This document shows, piece by piece, positions 33,548 to 44,939 of a stretch of DNA of 64,000 bases. The first letter of the stretch is position 1; every line of letters starts with the position of its first letter. The position numbers and the translations under genes were made by a program. The notes below the pieces were generated by a model. The model worked only from the letters and a program-made list of their open reading frames with translations, was not told where the DNA came from and ran no database searches. Origin of the DNA: Podospora comata. Lineage: Eukaryota > Ascomycota > Sordariomycetes > Sordariales > Podosporaceae. The DNA is taken from assembly GCA_017354895.1 (NCBI GenBank), contig CP071495.1, forward strand, positions 1,037,001-1,101,000, read 5' to 3'.

Positions 33548-35875
33548 GGTTGTGGGCGGTGGTGTGGGCGGTATTTGCTGTGCTGATGGCTGCTGGTGCT
33601 TGTATGATGATGGGGTGGATGGCCTCTCTCCGTTGTAGGAACCTGATGGTGGTCTGCCGTTGGTGGCAGAGGAGTAGTAACGCGAACCCCGCGGGTATCC
33701 TGAGGAAGCCAGTTTTACGGTGTTTGCTCCGCTGTTGTGAAAACAGCGGTGGGAAGTGGGAAAATGGAAAGGTTGGGGAAGTGGAGAGGGGGGGCGAATG
33801 GGTATGAGCTATTATCTTGCGATGGGTATCCTGGGGATTTTGATTGACGTCTTGTTTGTCACGATGGTTGAACGAACGTCCAGTATTTTTCTGTCAGGTA
33901 GGCAGAGATGGAGATGATGAAGGGAGGACGTTGTTGGCCAAGGGGGACTGAAAGTAGTAGTCGCTGGATATATACCTGGCACTTTGTCTCCCACTGACAC
34001 GCGATGGTGAATGGTTTTGCTGTTGTGTTTTTTTGAACGGATCACCAGACTTTTGGGTCCAATTGGGCTCTAAGGTTGCTGCAAGTCCCACCCGGCCGCT
34101 CTCTGCTGGGATCTACTGGCCCGTCACAGCGTGACAGATGGAGAACGGCGATGGAGCCCAACGTCAACCAGTCCTCTTGCTCTTCTCCTGTTTTTGCCCC
34201 CAGTTTTCCCCTGTCGAGACCGCCTCGCCAAAATATGCAAAATTCTCGCCCGTCTCCTGCAGGCCGCTTGGTCGTTTGATGGCCCGGGGCTCCATCCATT
34301 GTTTCGACGTGGCAGCATCCATCGCCAACCCTCTCGGGCAGGGGACAGGCTTGGCGATTATTCGACCCGCCCAGTCCCGCTGTTACAGCGCTAGCCACGG
34401 CCACCAGCAGCTTCACCACCAGACATCTTGTCTTCCTCCTCGCTGTCAACCACATGCTCACTTGTGCAACGGCCATGAACCCCTACCTATCAACCATCAT
34501 CTCGTCTTCGAACCCGCCAGCCTGGATCACCGCACTTCAAACATTCTAACCAGCATCCCCATAGTCTACACTATATCCCACTGCATTAGCGGGCCGTGCC
34601 TCGGCCAAGAATTGGGCTCAGCGCAACCCATCACCAGGCGGTGCCCAAGTCGGCAACGCAACCACTGACAACTGGCAGCTATCAGCTTTACCAATTTCTT
34701 CTCCTGACAGCCGCAATGGCCTTGCTGAAGCCGGCATCCGCGAACGCGCATCATGCTCGGCTATCTAAAACCTGGGGCCGGCATCGATCATGATGTTCAT
34801 GGTCCGTTAACCCCGCCTTCAGCCGCCGAACCACTTTACCGCCTCATGTCACGTCTCACCAGAGAGCTGAGAATAACCTCGGCCACGGATTGGTCACCAC
34901 TTTTATACAGGGAACTCAGCCCTCCTCTCCACTATGATCAGACCCATACATACATGTGTGTGTAGAAACAAATCATGCCCCTGGTGCCATGTGTTCCGAA
35001 CGGGCAGCTTCCGGGTGGTGGACATCAACGGTCTCATCAATCTATGTAGGTCTATGTCTCTTGGCACTGTGTAGTGTACATAGTCTGCATGCGTTTGAGA
35101 CCCAGCCAGATGGCGCGCTAGGTGTTGCCTGTTAAGGCTTTGAATTAACCAATAGATGTGAGAGTATCAACAAGTGTTGATATCAGTCCGTGGCTTGAAA
35201 CTTTCCGTACTCCAGATCTTGTACCCCACGCAGTGGATATATACGCCAGATCTTTGTTCAAGGACTCTTTCTTCCGCTTCCCCCTCCTCGAAAATTCGAA
35301 CACTGCATATGCCAAGACAGAACTCGGAAGTGTGGTGGGCGTGTGTACACACCGCCACCCGGACTACCAGCCACATTGTTGCTATAAGAGGCGATGTTGT
35401 TGTTGTTGTTGTGCATGTGTTTCACCATGCTTATTGAAAAAATTATGTTCCGAGGGACTGTCGGATTCAGAGAGTTTTCTTATCAGATCTCGGCGACCTA
35501 TAGATCGACAACCGTCATCGGTACCAGAGATCTCACGCAACCAAATTTTGAACATGAAAGGATTCCTTGGCTGGTCCCAATTGCTACCCTCCCAGCTCTC
35601 TGGAAGAGGAACCGCGGAGGAAGAGGTGGAATGATTGAGATATTAGACTGCATAAAGCCGTGAGGGGCACTCAGGCTGTCCAGACTCCCAGTCGGGGGAT
35701 TTCACTCTGGTGTTTGGCATTCATACGGTGTTTTCCTCTCGAACAATGTGGCCGGAGTGAAAGAGCGTCGCACGAAACTCGGCGAAACGGTTTAGGCAAA
35801 ATGGTGAGAGTGACAATACAACACAACTACAAGAACGCTTTCCTTTTCCTTTTCCTTTTCCAACATCAGCCCTAC
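33548..35875. other. Intergenic region, about 2.3 kb
   Basis: Contains the promoter of the coiled-coil gene. At 34042-34668 both strands are open (176 codons plus, 144 codons minus) with no recognisable domain. A 70-codon plus-strand frame at 34753-34965 (MLGYLKPGAGIDHDVHGP) has coding-like codon use but no support. A GTT/TTG run near 35395-35410 is a short microsatellite. Confidence 0.4.
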
Positions 35876-37189
35876 CTACTCCTGAGGCTTCGCACAAGTC
35901 TCCCCAAGTTTCGCCTTCGTCCTGCTCGCCAACAACCCCAACTCCGCCTCCGCAGCCTTGTACGTCTTCGTCGCGTTATGCGCCAACGGTCCATAAAGCA
36001 TCCAAGCCGACAGCGGCCTCAGCGTAGCATGACCTCCCCTCTGCGTTCTCAACCTCTCCCTATCCACCTTCGCTCCGGTTGACCTCTCCAGCGCAGCCTC
36101 GTACCCCACCGGCCATCCCTCCATCACCTTCTTCCCCAAGTTACCCGCCGCAACATAAGCCTCAAACCGATCCTTTCCCCCAAAATCCCTCATGATAAAC
36201 GGCGCCCTGGCATACCCGACGGGAAGCCGGGTAATATCCTGACTCCAGTAGTCAACCCCATCCAACTGGACCACCGACCGTCCCCCTCTCCCCCACGGCT
36301 GCCCTTGCTCATCCCAGTAGAAGAACCCGGTGATCCAACCGCTCACGTCCAGGGGAGCGGCACCGCAGATGTTGCTGTAGCTCGCAAAAACAATACTATT
36401 CCAAAACCTCTTCGTCTCGGCCGAGTCAGGCTCATCCCAGGATTTGACAAACCTCTTGAAAATCGGCGCCAACCGGCGTTTATACTCCTTTGGCTCCTCC
36501 CCGAAAAACTCCAGCCTTTCCAGTTTCTTCTCCAACTTGACCCAATCCTCCCTCGTCCCCTCCAGTGTGACAGACGGAAGCCCGCAGATAATCCCGCCCT
36601 CGTAGCGAAAGTAAGCCTTGACGAGCCCCATCATCAGAATGTTGGACGTCATAACATCGTTGTCCGTCGTGGTCGAAAACCCAGGGACGATCCACTCCTC
36701 CAACCAGGGCGTCAGCACCCGCTTCTGAATCTCTTCTTTGAATCGCCAGAGGACGTCGGTCCAGGTGTGATCCTCAATAAAGATGACCTCCTGACCCTGG
36801 TGCTTGACAAACAGGTGGCGGACGGCTTCGGCGTGGGTTTCCATGTAAAAGTTCATTTGGGTCAAGATGGTGAACCAGATTTCGTCCGGCCGGAGGACGA
36901 GGTGGAGGTGTTCGCCCCACGCTTGGATTGCGCTCCTGACAAAAGAGTCGCCCGAGGGGAGATGGGAGGAGAAGTTTGTTGATGCGGCGGCGGGGTCGAG
37001 GGTGCCGGAGTAGGCTGACAGGAGGAGTTGTACGGTGGAGTTGGGGAATTCGTTTGGGGCAGATTGGCGGAGGAGGTCCGAGGCGGAGGAGAGGGTGATG
37101 TTGGTGGAGGGGCGGTAGGGGAGGGGGGAGCCGCCTGGGAGGATCACAATGCTCGCGCTGGCGAGAGGGAGGAAGGCGAGGAGCTTCAT
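35876..37189 (-). CDS. Secreted DUF4419 protein
   Basis: Intronless 437-aa protein of the fungal DUF4419 family. The ATG at 37189 begins a short signal peptide (MKLLAFLPLASASIVI). The family core is clear: LRPDEIWFTILTQMNFYMETHAEA at about residues 96-120, TDNDVMTSNILMMGLVKAYFRY near 185-205, CGLPSVTLEGTREDW, and a GWITGFFYWDEQG block near 285-300. Five or more N-glycosylation sites (NIT, NST, NFS, NAT) agree with secretion. The biochemical activity of DUF4419 proteins is not known to me. The minus-strand TATAAG about 80 nt upstream supports the start. Opposite-strand frames are shadows. Confidence 0.88.
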   Translation of the reverse strand: MKLLAFLPLASASIVILPGGSPLPYRPSTNITLSSASDLLRQSAPNEFPNSTVQLLLSAYSGTLDPAAASTNFSSHLPSGDSFVRSAIQAWGEHLHLVLRPDEIWFTILTQMNFYMETHAEAVRHLFVKHQGQEVIFIEDHTWTDVLWRFKEEIQKRVLTPWLEEWIVPGFSTTTDNDVMTSNILMMGLVKAYFRYEGGIICGLPSVTLEGTREDWVKLEKKLERLEFFGEEPKEYKRRLAPIFKRFVKSWDEPDSAETKRFWNSIVFASYSNICGAAPLDVSGWITGFFYWDEQGQPWGRGGRSVVQLDGVDYWSQDITRLPVGYARAPFIMRDFGGKDRFEAYVAAGNLGKKVMEGWPVGYEAALERSTGAKVDRERLRTQRGGHATLRPLSAWMLYGPLAHNATKTYKAAEAELGLLASRTKAKLGETCAKPQE

Positions 37190-37742
37190 TGTGGTGGTAT
37201 TTTGGAGGGCCTCATAGCCTTGAGGAGAGAGAAAAGGTTGGTGTCGAAGCGGGAGGGAAATGGGACTTATAAGGGCGTGGGATCGTCGGTCAGGAAAAGC
37301 TGGGGTTAGACAAAGTCTCGTAGATCGCTAGATTCCAAGGGCCGTATGAATCGGCCTTGGTGTTCCGTTGAACACGCAAGCGAGGTGTAATATAACCGGG
37401 TGAGCGGGATCATATGTCTCTCGGGGAATTTTGCCGGAAGTTGCTATTTTTGGATAGATTGCAGAGCATGATGAAACCAGAAACGTGCGACGCTCGTGTT
37501 GGAGAGAATTGTACTTCGTGATCAAGAGTGCAGCACTGCAGATCGGTGGTGTGGAAGTGAGTGACGGTCTGGTGTTGTGGGAAGATCGCAATTTGTTGTG
37601 GTTGGCGAAGGGACTTGGCTGTTCTACTTGTGAGGAGTTATGAGCTGACCCCCTGTTCCTTCACAAAATTCGTCTGAGATTTCATAGATATAGAAGGTAT
37701 TTATTCATCAGGTACCTTACGGATACCTATATGTATCTAAAA
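37190..37742. other. Intergenic, DUF4419 promoter region
   Basis: Apart from the TATA-like element at 37266-37272 nothing was recognised. Confidence 0.5.
37266..37272 (-). promoter_or_regulatory. TATA-like box of the DUF4419 gene
   Basis: TATAAG on the minus strand, about 80 nt upstream of the ATG at 37189. Confidence 0.4.
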
Positions 37743-38109
37743 TCATTTCCAGAACCGGGAGAATGACACGGCGACGGTCGACACCGTCCCTAACATGACC
37801 AAGCAGACACCACAGGTGGTCCAAACCAAGGCCGTGGCAGCAGTTCCAATGGTTACTTCAATCTCACCACCACTGATGTAGGTGATGGTGGACGCGGTTG
37901 ATGTAGCGGCCGAGTGCTGTTGGTTCAACTTCCGATCTTTCTCCGCCAACGCTAACCCAGGCTCAGCTCGTGAACGTGGTCGATGCGCCCTTTGGAGGCA
38001 TACGTCTTGCCTACAAATCAGAGAGATGCTCTGGAAAACGTCCGCATGGAGGGCTCTTGCTTTTGCGTACTCACCGGAGATGAACTTCCCTGCCTCCGAC
38101 CCCGAGCAT
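37743..38109 (-). CDS. Small membrane protein candidate, 100 aa
   Basis: Unrecognised. The C-terminal exon (37743-38010) has strong coding bias and ends with a transmembrane-like stretch TALVWTTCGVCLVMLGTVST followed by VAVSFSRFWK. The preceding part is Ser/Thr-rich (SAATSTASTITYISGG). An upstream exon from the ATG at 38109 joins in frame through a 64-nt GTGAGT...TAG intron (38011-38074). The 5' part is less certain because another frame is also open across the junction. It would be a tail-anchored or single-pass protein. The broken protease gene lies directly upstream on the same strand; the two could once have been one locus. Confidence 0.45.
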
Positions 38110-38159
38110 CGAAATGGTTCAGAGCACAGCATTCGCGAAAGCAGCAGTAATGATGAGCA

Positions 38160-38753
38160 TCACCTGCTCGTACCAGCCCCAATGAAAACCCCCGCCAGGT
38201 CCCAGCGACGAGACAGAATGCCGCCCGTCACCTCCTTGCAAGGTACTGCCGAACGATGGACACTGTGCGTCAGGATGTTGCAGCAAAAGTCGGGCACGAG
38301 CAAAACAGGGCGTCTGATCCTCAAGGTAAAATCGGTCGAGGTGCCTGGTTCATAGGGGTGTTCTTTGCAGCGTGTGTTCTACTTGGTGTTGACGGAAACA
38401 TCTCCGATGCCTGAGACGGCGAGGGTGACGGGTGAGCTGCTTTCGGAGGTGGTGTGTGTGGCTTGGCTTTGGAAGGGTACTAGGGAGGTGAACCAGGCTT
38501 TGTCGCTAGCGATGCTATGGTTGATGTGATTATGGGTTTACCGCAGGTAGGTTAGAGTGGGTACTAAGCCAGTGACTGCTTACGGGATATTGGATCTGGG
38601 GGAGTAGATCCAGTCGCGGGATACGAGGTCGCGCTGTGGCTCTGAAGGTGACGTGTTGAGAACTGACTGGCACTAAAGACTCGTTTCAGATGGAAGGTGG
38701 ATGGTTGAAAAGGCGAAACAGACGTTGCGAGCCGGGAAGTTTTGAGAACTCAT
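38160..38753 (-). pseudogene. Broken copia-type aspartic-protease domain gene
   Basis: Exons 38584-38753 and 38160-38514 join through a 68-nt intron (GTAAGC, CTAAC, TAG), giving 175 codons to TGA. The join reads DWIYSPRSN...KAWFTSLVPFQ, then VTLAVSGIGDVSV and, further on, LLVPDFCCNILTHSV. This order (D-W-x-Y/L-S-xSxN, WFT..PF, GIGxV, LxxVLxVPxxxxNILS) is that of the Ty1/copia polyprotein protease domain, which also occurs as stand-alone host genes in Sordariales. The frame carries two in-frame TAG codons, at 38673-38675 and 38379-38381, with coding similarity on both sides of each, so the gene is interrupted but not truncated. The usual catalytic DSG/DTG is replaced by the SPRSN-type form. 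No LTRs, integrase or reverse transcriptase lie nearby. Confidence 0.65.
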
Positions 38754-39869
38754 TAAAAAGGGAGATTTTTACTGTCACAAACCTTGGTGTGGTTAGCTTT
38801 CTTGAAGCTCGGTTCGGGGGCTGACTAGGTTGGAATTGGGCGTTGCCAGAACACAACTTGGAGCACCTTGGCCAAATCCAAACCCGAAGATTTGTGAGTC
38901 ACGAGAACGACACTTTCAAAATCCCATTTGACATGGAACAAGACATAATGATGATTAACAACTACTTCTTAATGTCCTCTAACTGCGCGCCTGACACACC
39001 CAAGGTAGGTAGATATGTAGAAAGACATAAGAACAGGTCTGTCAAGCGGGAGCGGACTTCCACAAGTCAAAACCAACTTCGTGCCGGACTCACTAAGGTG
39101 AGCCTATCAAGCCCCCTTCGCTGTTCCTCAAGCCACTGGCTCATGGTCCCACAACATTGCGCAAGTGCCAGAAGATCAGCGACATCCCAATGCTGCTTAC
39201 TGTCTGACTCGTTGCTGCAGCACAGCGGATTTCTCTCCTTCCCCGCAAGCCTTCATTGACCAGAACTCAAGAAGCAAGCAGAAAACACTTTGTGCTTCAC
39301 CTAAAACTCTTAGGCATGTGATGAACGAAAGGATGGATTGCCGGTGGGGATGAAGACGAAGACTTGGAAAGATACTTAATAGGCCTTGAAGGATAGTTGA
39401 GAGGCGTCTCGACCATCTTCAAGTCCTTGATATCGAATAGCAGTCACTAGTTTTCTGTTCAAAGCATGTCAGGTAATGGGATATGGCGAGGCATGGTGCC
39501 CAGGGCCAACGGCCAAAAAAAAAGAAAAAGGGCACGTAGAAGGTTGAATGAAGAGTTAATTGTTTTCTTCCGGGCCATAATGGCCGTAACAAAAGGAATG
39601 CATTTACAGGAAGCATTGCAAGGGTAGGATATCTCGATGTCCACACCCTGAATTCGCAACGCCTGTGGCTTCCTGCGAGCCTAAATATCCCTCCCATGCC
39701 GAACCAAATGACCTTGGTGTGGCTGAAAAGGCCGAACCCAAAAACGCACCGGCGAAGTGGCTTCGTTGGCCCATGCCCTTGATTTCCATTCCACAACAGG
39801 CCCCAGATGTCAACCCCGAGTCAACACGCTAACTGGGCCAGTTCAACCCTTCAAAAGATCGACTCCCCA
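38754..39869. other. Intergenic, nothing recognised
   Basis: Overlapping plus-strand frames at 38843-39353 show no domain and poor codon bias. A short A-rich run lies at 39515-39530. Confidence 0.45.
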
Positions 39870-40028
39870 TCACCCATCATTCGCCATCATCGCGCGTGCA
39901 ATCAGTCTTCCCTCGGCGCGTTCATCCTCGTCGTAGATGCTGAGGCAGTAGAGCATAAGAAACTTGAACTCGCCGTCGAAATGGACTCGAAGCCATTGCT
40001 TCTCTTCCGCTGTATAAGGAGGCACCAT
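39870..40028 (-). CDS. Small conserved-looking hypothetical protein, 52 aa
   Basis: The ATG at 40028 (ACGATGG, strong context) opens 52 codons reading MVPPYTAEEKQWLR, then HFDGEFKFLMLYCLSIYDED and an acidic/Arg-rich end EDERAEGRLIARAMM. Codon use is coding-like, and the pattern of an aromatic helix followed by an acidic loop and an ERxEGR segment resembles small hypothetical proteins seen repeatedly in Sordariales. Function unknown; no signal peptide. A 32-nt tandem repeat lies about 100 nt upstream. Confidence 0.5.
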   Translation of the reverse strand: MVPPYTAEEKQWLRVHFDGEFKFLMLYCLSIYDEDERAEGRLIARAMMANDG

Positions 40029-40124
40029 CGTGATTTGATGGATAGTTGCAGATTGTAGCTTGGAGTGGCGTGGTCGATCTGTTGTTTGGGGTGATGGGTG
40101 GTTGTCGAAGCGACGCAACGAACC

Positions 40125-40194
40125 GAGCAAAAGGTGAGTTGAAATGGGGAAGAACTGAGCAAAAGGTGAGTTGAAATGGGGAAGGACTGAGCAA
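40125..40194. repeat. 32-nt tandem duplication
   Basis: The unit starting GAGCAAAAGGTGAGTTGAAA occurs twice in a row (from 40125 and 40157) with one substitution at the end, plus a six-base third start at 40189. Confidence 0.85.
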
Positions 40195-40595
40195 CCACGA
40201 GCCAGGGCGACGAAAAGAAGGTTAGGTTCGCGCCTGGAACCACACCACCGGTGGATCCCACAACAGTTGTCTCAGTTGACTCGATGAAAATGCATCAAAA
40301 TCGCCGAATCCGAGTCTGGTACCCCACGGTGGTTTGTTGTAAAACTACCGCATGCGGCTTGTGGGTGGTGGAAGGCGGGGAATGGCGCCAGCCACCACCG
40401 AGATAGCTAGTCAGACACGGGGGACCCGCGAATATAGCGAATGTATGTCGGCCCCCGAGCCCGTATCATGCAGAATGCAACTGCAGCTGCGACGCTGGGA
40501 CCGAGTGCGAGTGTTCCAAGACAGTGACGGGGCCAAGGGCATCCATATGTCTGGAAAAAATGTGTGTGTGTGTTGTGCCTTCGAGGTCGAGGCGC

Positions 40596-41030
40596 TCACA
40601 TCATCTGAAAGAAATCCAGTCGCTCCTGTTCTTCTCTCTCGGCCTGCCTCTTCTTTTCTTCCTCGGCCCTTCGTCTTCTGGCTACTTCGGGGTCTCCGGC
40701 CTCCTCCTCCTTGAGGCTCGCTTCCTCGAACGGTAAAAGTGAAGATGCCTGGTAAGCTGTCAATGAATCTGTCCATCTAGGATCCGCTGGTGTGGAATAC
40801 GCCGAGTAGGCTGGGTTGACATCCGGACGAATGGGAACACCACGAGCCGAAGGGGGGATGGGAAGGGGTCCTGGTACCTCGGTGGCGATGGAAGCGTGTT
40901 TCTCATCATAGGTTGCCGTTGAACGGGAACTGCCTCTGGATGTAGTGTGGACCACCTTGGCACGGGTGACGACTGGCTTCGGAGCTGGGCCCTTCTTCCT
41001 CCAGATCCTGAGAGTGCTAAGACAACCCAT
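40596..41030 (-). CDS. Small protein with N-terminal MGC lipidation motif
   Basis: Intronless 144-aa protein from the ATG at 41030. It begins MGCLSTLRIWRKKGP: Gly2, Cys3 and Ser5 followed by a basic cluster is the classic pattern for N-myristoylation plus palmitoylation, predicting attachment to the inner face of a membrane. The middle is Pro/Ser-rich and low in structure. Residues 105-140 form a charged helix (EEASLKEEEAGDPEVARRRRAEEEKKRQ), probably a coiled coil. I prefer this start to the in-frame ATG at 41111 because of the motif. Family unknown; a membrane-tethered adaptor is an inference. Confidence 0.7.
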   Translation of the reverse strand: MGCLSTLRIWRKKGPAPKPVVTRAKVVHTTSRGSSRSTATYDEKHASIATEVPGPLPIPPSARGVPIRPDVNPAYSAYSTPADPRWTDSLTAYQASSLLPFEEASLKEEEAGDPEVARRRRAEEEKKRQAEREEQERLDFFQMM

Positions 41031-44000
41031 CTTGGTGGTTTTGTGGGATGAAAGAGTTGGGAGGTTTTGATTCCCGGTCAAAGCTTTGCCGACAGTGGTC
41101 GAGATGTCCAAGGACGTCAGGGTCAGGGGAGCTCGAGGTGGCGAAAGATGGATGGGAGCTCGAGAGCACCGGATCTCTCACATGTTTGGGAAACGTGGAA
41201 CTTTAAAACCAACCAGTGTCTAGCCCAGGCGGCGTTTGCTTGATGCAGTGACATGGCTCATGTCTCCATTCCTGGCGTGGAATGGTTGGAATGCTACCAA
41301 GGGCTGTCCCATTTGGGTAGGTTCCGATGGTACCATAAGCCACAATGGGGATAGCGCCATAGCACAGCCCTAGCGATATTCTTGAACGCGGGGAAGGTGT
41401 CCACAGTTAGTGGTGCTGCGAAGCCTGCAGAGAACTGGTTCCACTGTTCTGGGCGTCTGGGCCTTTGAGCCACCAATTTCCAGTGTGGTGAGAAACTGTG
41501 AACAGCTTCAGGGCGCTTGTTGACCAATCAACACATCAATTCCAAGCAGACTGTCTCTTCCAAATAAACAACAATGCCTTTCATCAGCCTCATTCCAGCC
41601 CAGCCAAGCAACGTCAGGCAACACTCCCACCAAGAGCACCGCCGCCCGGAGCGCCTGGGCAGCGCTTACACAAAGTCCGGAATAGTGGGGTCCCGTCGCA
41701 GCAACTGGCGGCGCGGCGCACGACTAGCGTATGCAACACATCATCAATGTTAGACTTGACCTTCCTCTTTTCGAGCTGGGCTTCTGAATCATAGAAGACT
41801 AGAGCCTGATTCCTGTCTTTGATCTCTCAAAAGTCACGCTCTCCTTCACCAAGAAGTGGCAATTTCAGGTCTTCATCATTTGTAACCTGGTGATCCATTG
41901 GCCGGTGATTGATCAAGGAGATGGTCCGTGGCTATCCTAGTGGCTGATGGCAGCTGACCGCGTGTAATTTGCCTTACCCTGACCCTAGCTCACAACCTTT
42001 GGAATAGCGTCCGTCTGGGCTCTCATAGGCTCTGGAGATCTTCAAACCCCTGAGAACCTCGATGGGCGGGCCCCGCTGTGGATATCAAACGGCAGCCAAG
42101 CGGGAGCTTTGAAGATCAGGGAAAAAAAGATCAACAGTGATGATCTCACAGGAAGAGTGCTGACGTTGGTGGAATTCACCGCTTCAGCTCAGCCAGCCAC
42201 AAAGTCATGCATAATGCAGTCATACCCAGAAGTCGAAAACCACGCATTTTCTGGTGGTGATGACTTGATGCTGCCGTTGGCTCACCATAGAACCTCACTG
42301 CGTGAAATGTGAAGGTCATCGCATTCAAAAGAGGTATCTTTTTTCGACGGTCGAATAAGGTATGGGATATCATGTGTCAACAGTGTCGCCAAGAAGAAGA
42401 ATCCAACTCTGGCAAAATAAAGCTTCTTTCACCTCAACCAAACAACATACCTACTGTAAACCAACGACATGCCTACCAAAGTTCCAACGCTGTTCCCAAT
42501 GCAACATGGTGTGTTCTACTTGAAAGGACGCACGGGTTATTGCGCCGTGGGAACTGCTGGTTCGGCTGCATTTGTGAATCGCAAGATATCACCCTTCCAA
42601 GGAAAACAACATTGATCACGGTGTTTTTATCAATCTTTGCGGCATAGCCCGGTGTGCTGAATCCCTCGCCGGAATTGCTGTTGAGGGAGCTGCCCGAGAT
42701 TCCTGCTGCTGAAGTTTGGTTCCGGTGCCATTCGGCAAGAGTGAACCCCAGCTCCCAACATCTTGTTGGTAGCAGTGCATTCATGTAGGAACCTCTTATC
42801 AAGCTTGTGAATAAAATCATTTACGGGACTGAATGGGTGCCCCGAGATTGGTTATGTTGGGGAGTTGGAAATGCAAGTCACATTTACAGTCAACTGGAAC
42901 CTGGAAGCCTCCGGGTACGTTCAAGAGATCTCCAAATATCTCAACAGAACAAGGCAAATGCCACAGCTTGAAGGTATACGAGCGTGTCATGATACAGACT
43001 TGAGATTCCCATCGCTGTGGTACTGCCCAAATAAAAAGAAGACGAAATGGGACACACTGCCTGCCGTGACTTGGTAATCAAACGTCGCACTCCTGCCCTG
43101 TGTGATACTCCAGCACCGGTTTTTTCAACATCATAAAACACGCGAAGGCACATGAAATGGACCAGAAAGGCAACAGAGCTGCTACGTAGTAGGTATTAGT
43201 GCCGGATCACCAACCCATTCCTTGTCTCGGGGATAGAAGGCACTGCACTGGACAGTGTCTGGCATCGTTCGATCCCCAAGGCCACCACTACCCGAAGACG
43301 AGGTGACAGATGCAGACTTGGAAAGGGAAGGCAGTCTGCGCCTGTTTTTCTTCACATCATCTTGACACTCCCTTTCCTTCCCTTCCAGGAGTTTCTGTCG
43401 CTCGGCTCTGTCTCCTGCAATTTCCTACCCTTCTACACCAGTTTACTGGTTCAAAAAGCAATTTCCCCAGCACCTCCATTTCTGTCTTTCCTGAACATGT
43501 TCTTCTTCAATGACTTGAGACCGTGGCGAAGAATCGTCTCCTCCAACTCTCTTGTTTCCAGCCTCAAAAATGGCAGCCCTTGGCAGTCAGTTCCTCCGAC
43601 GTCGAGAACACTTCATTGTCCTCGGCAATCATTCGCCAATCCTACTACCGTGACCTCGACAAGGGTCTCAGTGTCCTCCCGGTAGCTTTACATACCAGCA
43701 AACATGTTAGTGCACCGTTCCTGCAGTGGGCTTAAAGATGGGAGCTGACAGTTGGTTCCCGACTAGACACCTGACACATGGCCATCCCTCTTCCCTTCAT
43801 GCTTCGTTCGCTGCCACAGAGGCTTCCATCTTCAGACATGCCGATTCCCCTTTGCCTCTGATCACTTCAGGTGGAGCACTACGGGGCTTTGCACTGCAGT
43901 TCGCAACGCTCCTTGACCTGGGATCGAGCCGCTACAAGGCTTTGCTATCGTTTGGCAGGAACTGTGCTTTGTGTCATACCAAAAGGACCTCCTTGGCACG

Positions 44001-44696
44001 GGGCCAAGGCAAGGGGGTATATCTTCACACTTTGCTCTCTTTTTGGTGCGTCTGTTCTTCCCAACCCATCATGCAATGGGGAAGGACTGGATCTTCAAAG
44101 CGGAGGCTGACCATCAGGCTTCCAACACAGACCTCCAAAGAAGCCCATTGCCACACAATCTGCCCTAGGTCAAGTGTTTTGCCATCTCTGTTCTCAGCGA
44201 GTCCGAAGCCATCTGGCGTGCATTCTCCTGCACACTTGCGAGCGTTTCCCTGCATTGCCGTCGCTGGAGACGTCTAGCATCCAAGTCATGGCGATGCGAT
44301 ATGTCAACTCAACTTCATCTGCCTGCACGCATGCCTCGGCAAGTACCACCTGCCTCGCTATCCAGGGTGCGATGGGCATGAGAAGCTTTGCATTTTGCCC
44401 CGACGGGTTAACAAGCCCAACAATTGCCCTCGAAGCCAACCGCCTCTGATTAAGGCACAGGCACCCGTCCACCACCTGCAGCACCTCGTGAACCACCAAG
44501 CGGGGGGCAGACGACACCATGTCTTGCCTGTCATCTCTCAGCAAGGCCCTTAGAAGCAGTGGATCCTGAACCAAGATTTTACTGATCGGCCTCCTTTGCT
44601 TGCAATTACTCTTGGGCCTGAGCACTTGCTACCTTGAGAGGTCGACATTCACGCCCGCCATCACCACTTCGACTGCTCACAAAGTTGCCTTTACAG
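41031..44696. other. Unresolved 3.7-kb region
   Basis: No gene supported. Isolated coding-like pieces on the plus strand include the end of the frame 43523-43735 (SYYRDLDKGLSVLPVALHTS) and 44053-44168 (HHAMGKDWIFKAEADHQASN). A 143-codon minus-strand frame at 44194-44625 is open but lacks an ATG near its start. None could be joined by splice signals. Confidence 0.35.
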
Positions 44697-44939
44697 ATGA
44701 TGGCCACGTCGGAAGCCTGTACAGTCTCTCGACGAAACTCGCCTCTACACATTCACCCATTGCAAGTTCTTGGTCGCAACATCAAGCTCGACACCCAGTT
44801 TTGGGTCCAAGATATACTCGGCATCTCCAATCTACCCGCAGCCACTCTTGCGCTCGCACAAGACATACCTTCACAAGGGGCCTCTTTTGGGGACCGAGAG
44901 CTTCCCATCGTGGATTTGTCATTCAATATGGGTAGCTGA
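44697..44939 (+). CDS. Hypothetical coding fragment, 80 aa
   Basis: The double ATG at 44697 and 44700 (CAGATGATGGCC) opens a frame with coding-like codons reading VLGRNIKLDTQFWVQDILGI and ending LPIVDLSFNMGS-stop. Other frames are also open over part of it. It could be a small gene or the last exon of a larger one beginning near 43.3 kb. Not recognised. Confidence 0.35.
   Translation: MMATSEACTVSRRNSPLHIHPLQVLGRNIKLDTQFWVQDILGISNLPAATLALAQDIPSQGASFGDRELPIVDLSFNMGS

Noticed and set aside
34042-34668. 176-codon plus and 144-codon minus frames over the same DNA
   Set aside because: Both strands are open in GC-rich sequence, with no recognisable family on either, so coding evidence is not decisive.
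44194-44625. 143-codon minus-strand frame
   Set aside because: No ATG near its start and no homology recognised; overlapped by open plus-strand frames.
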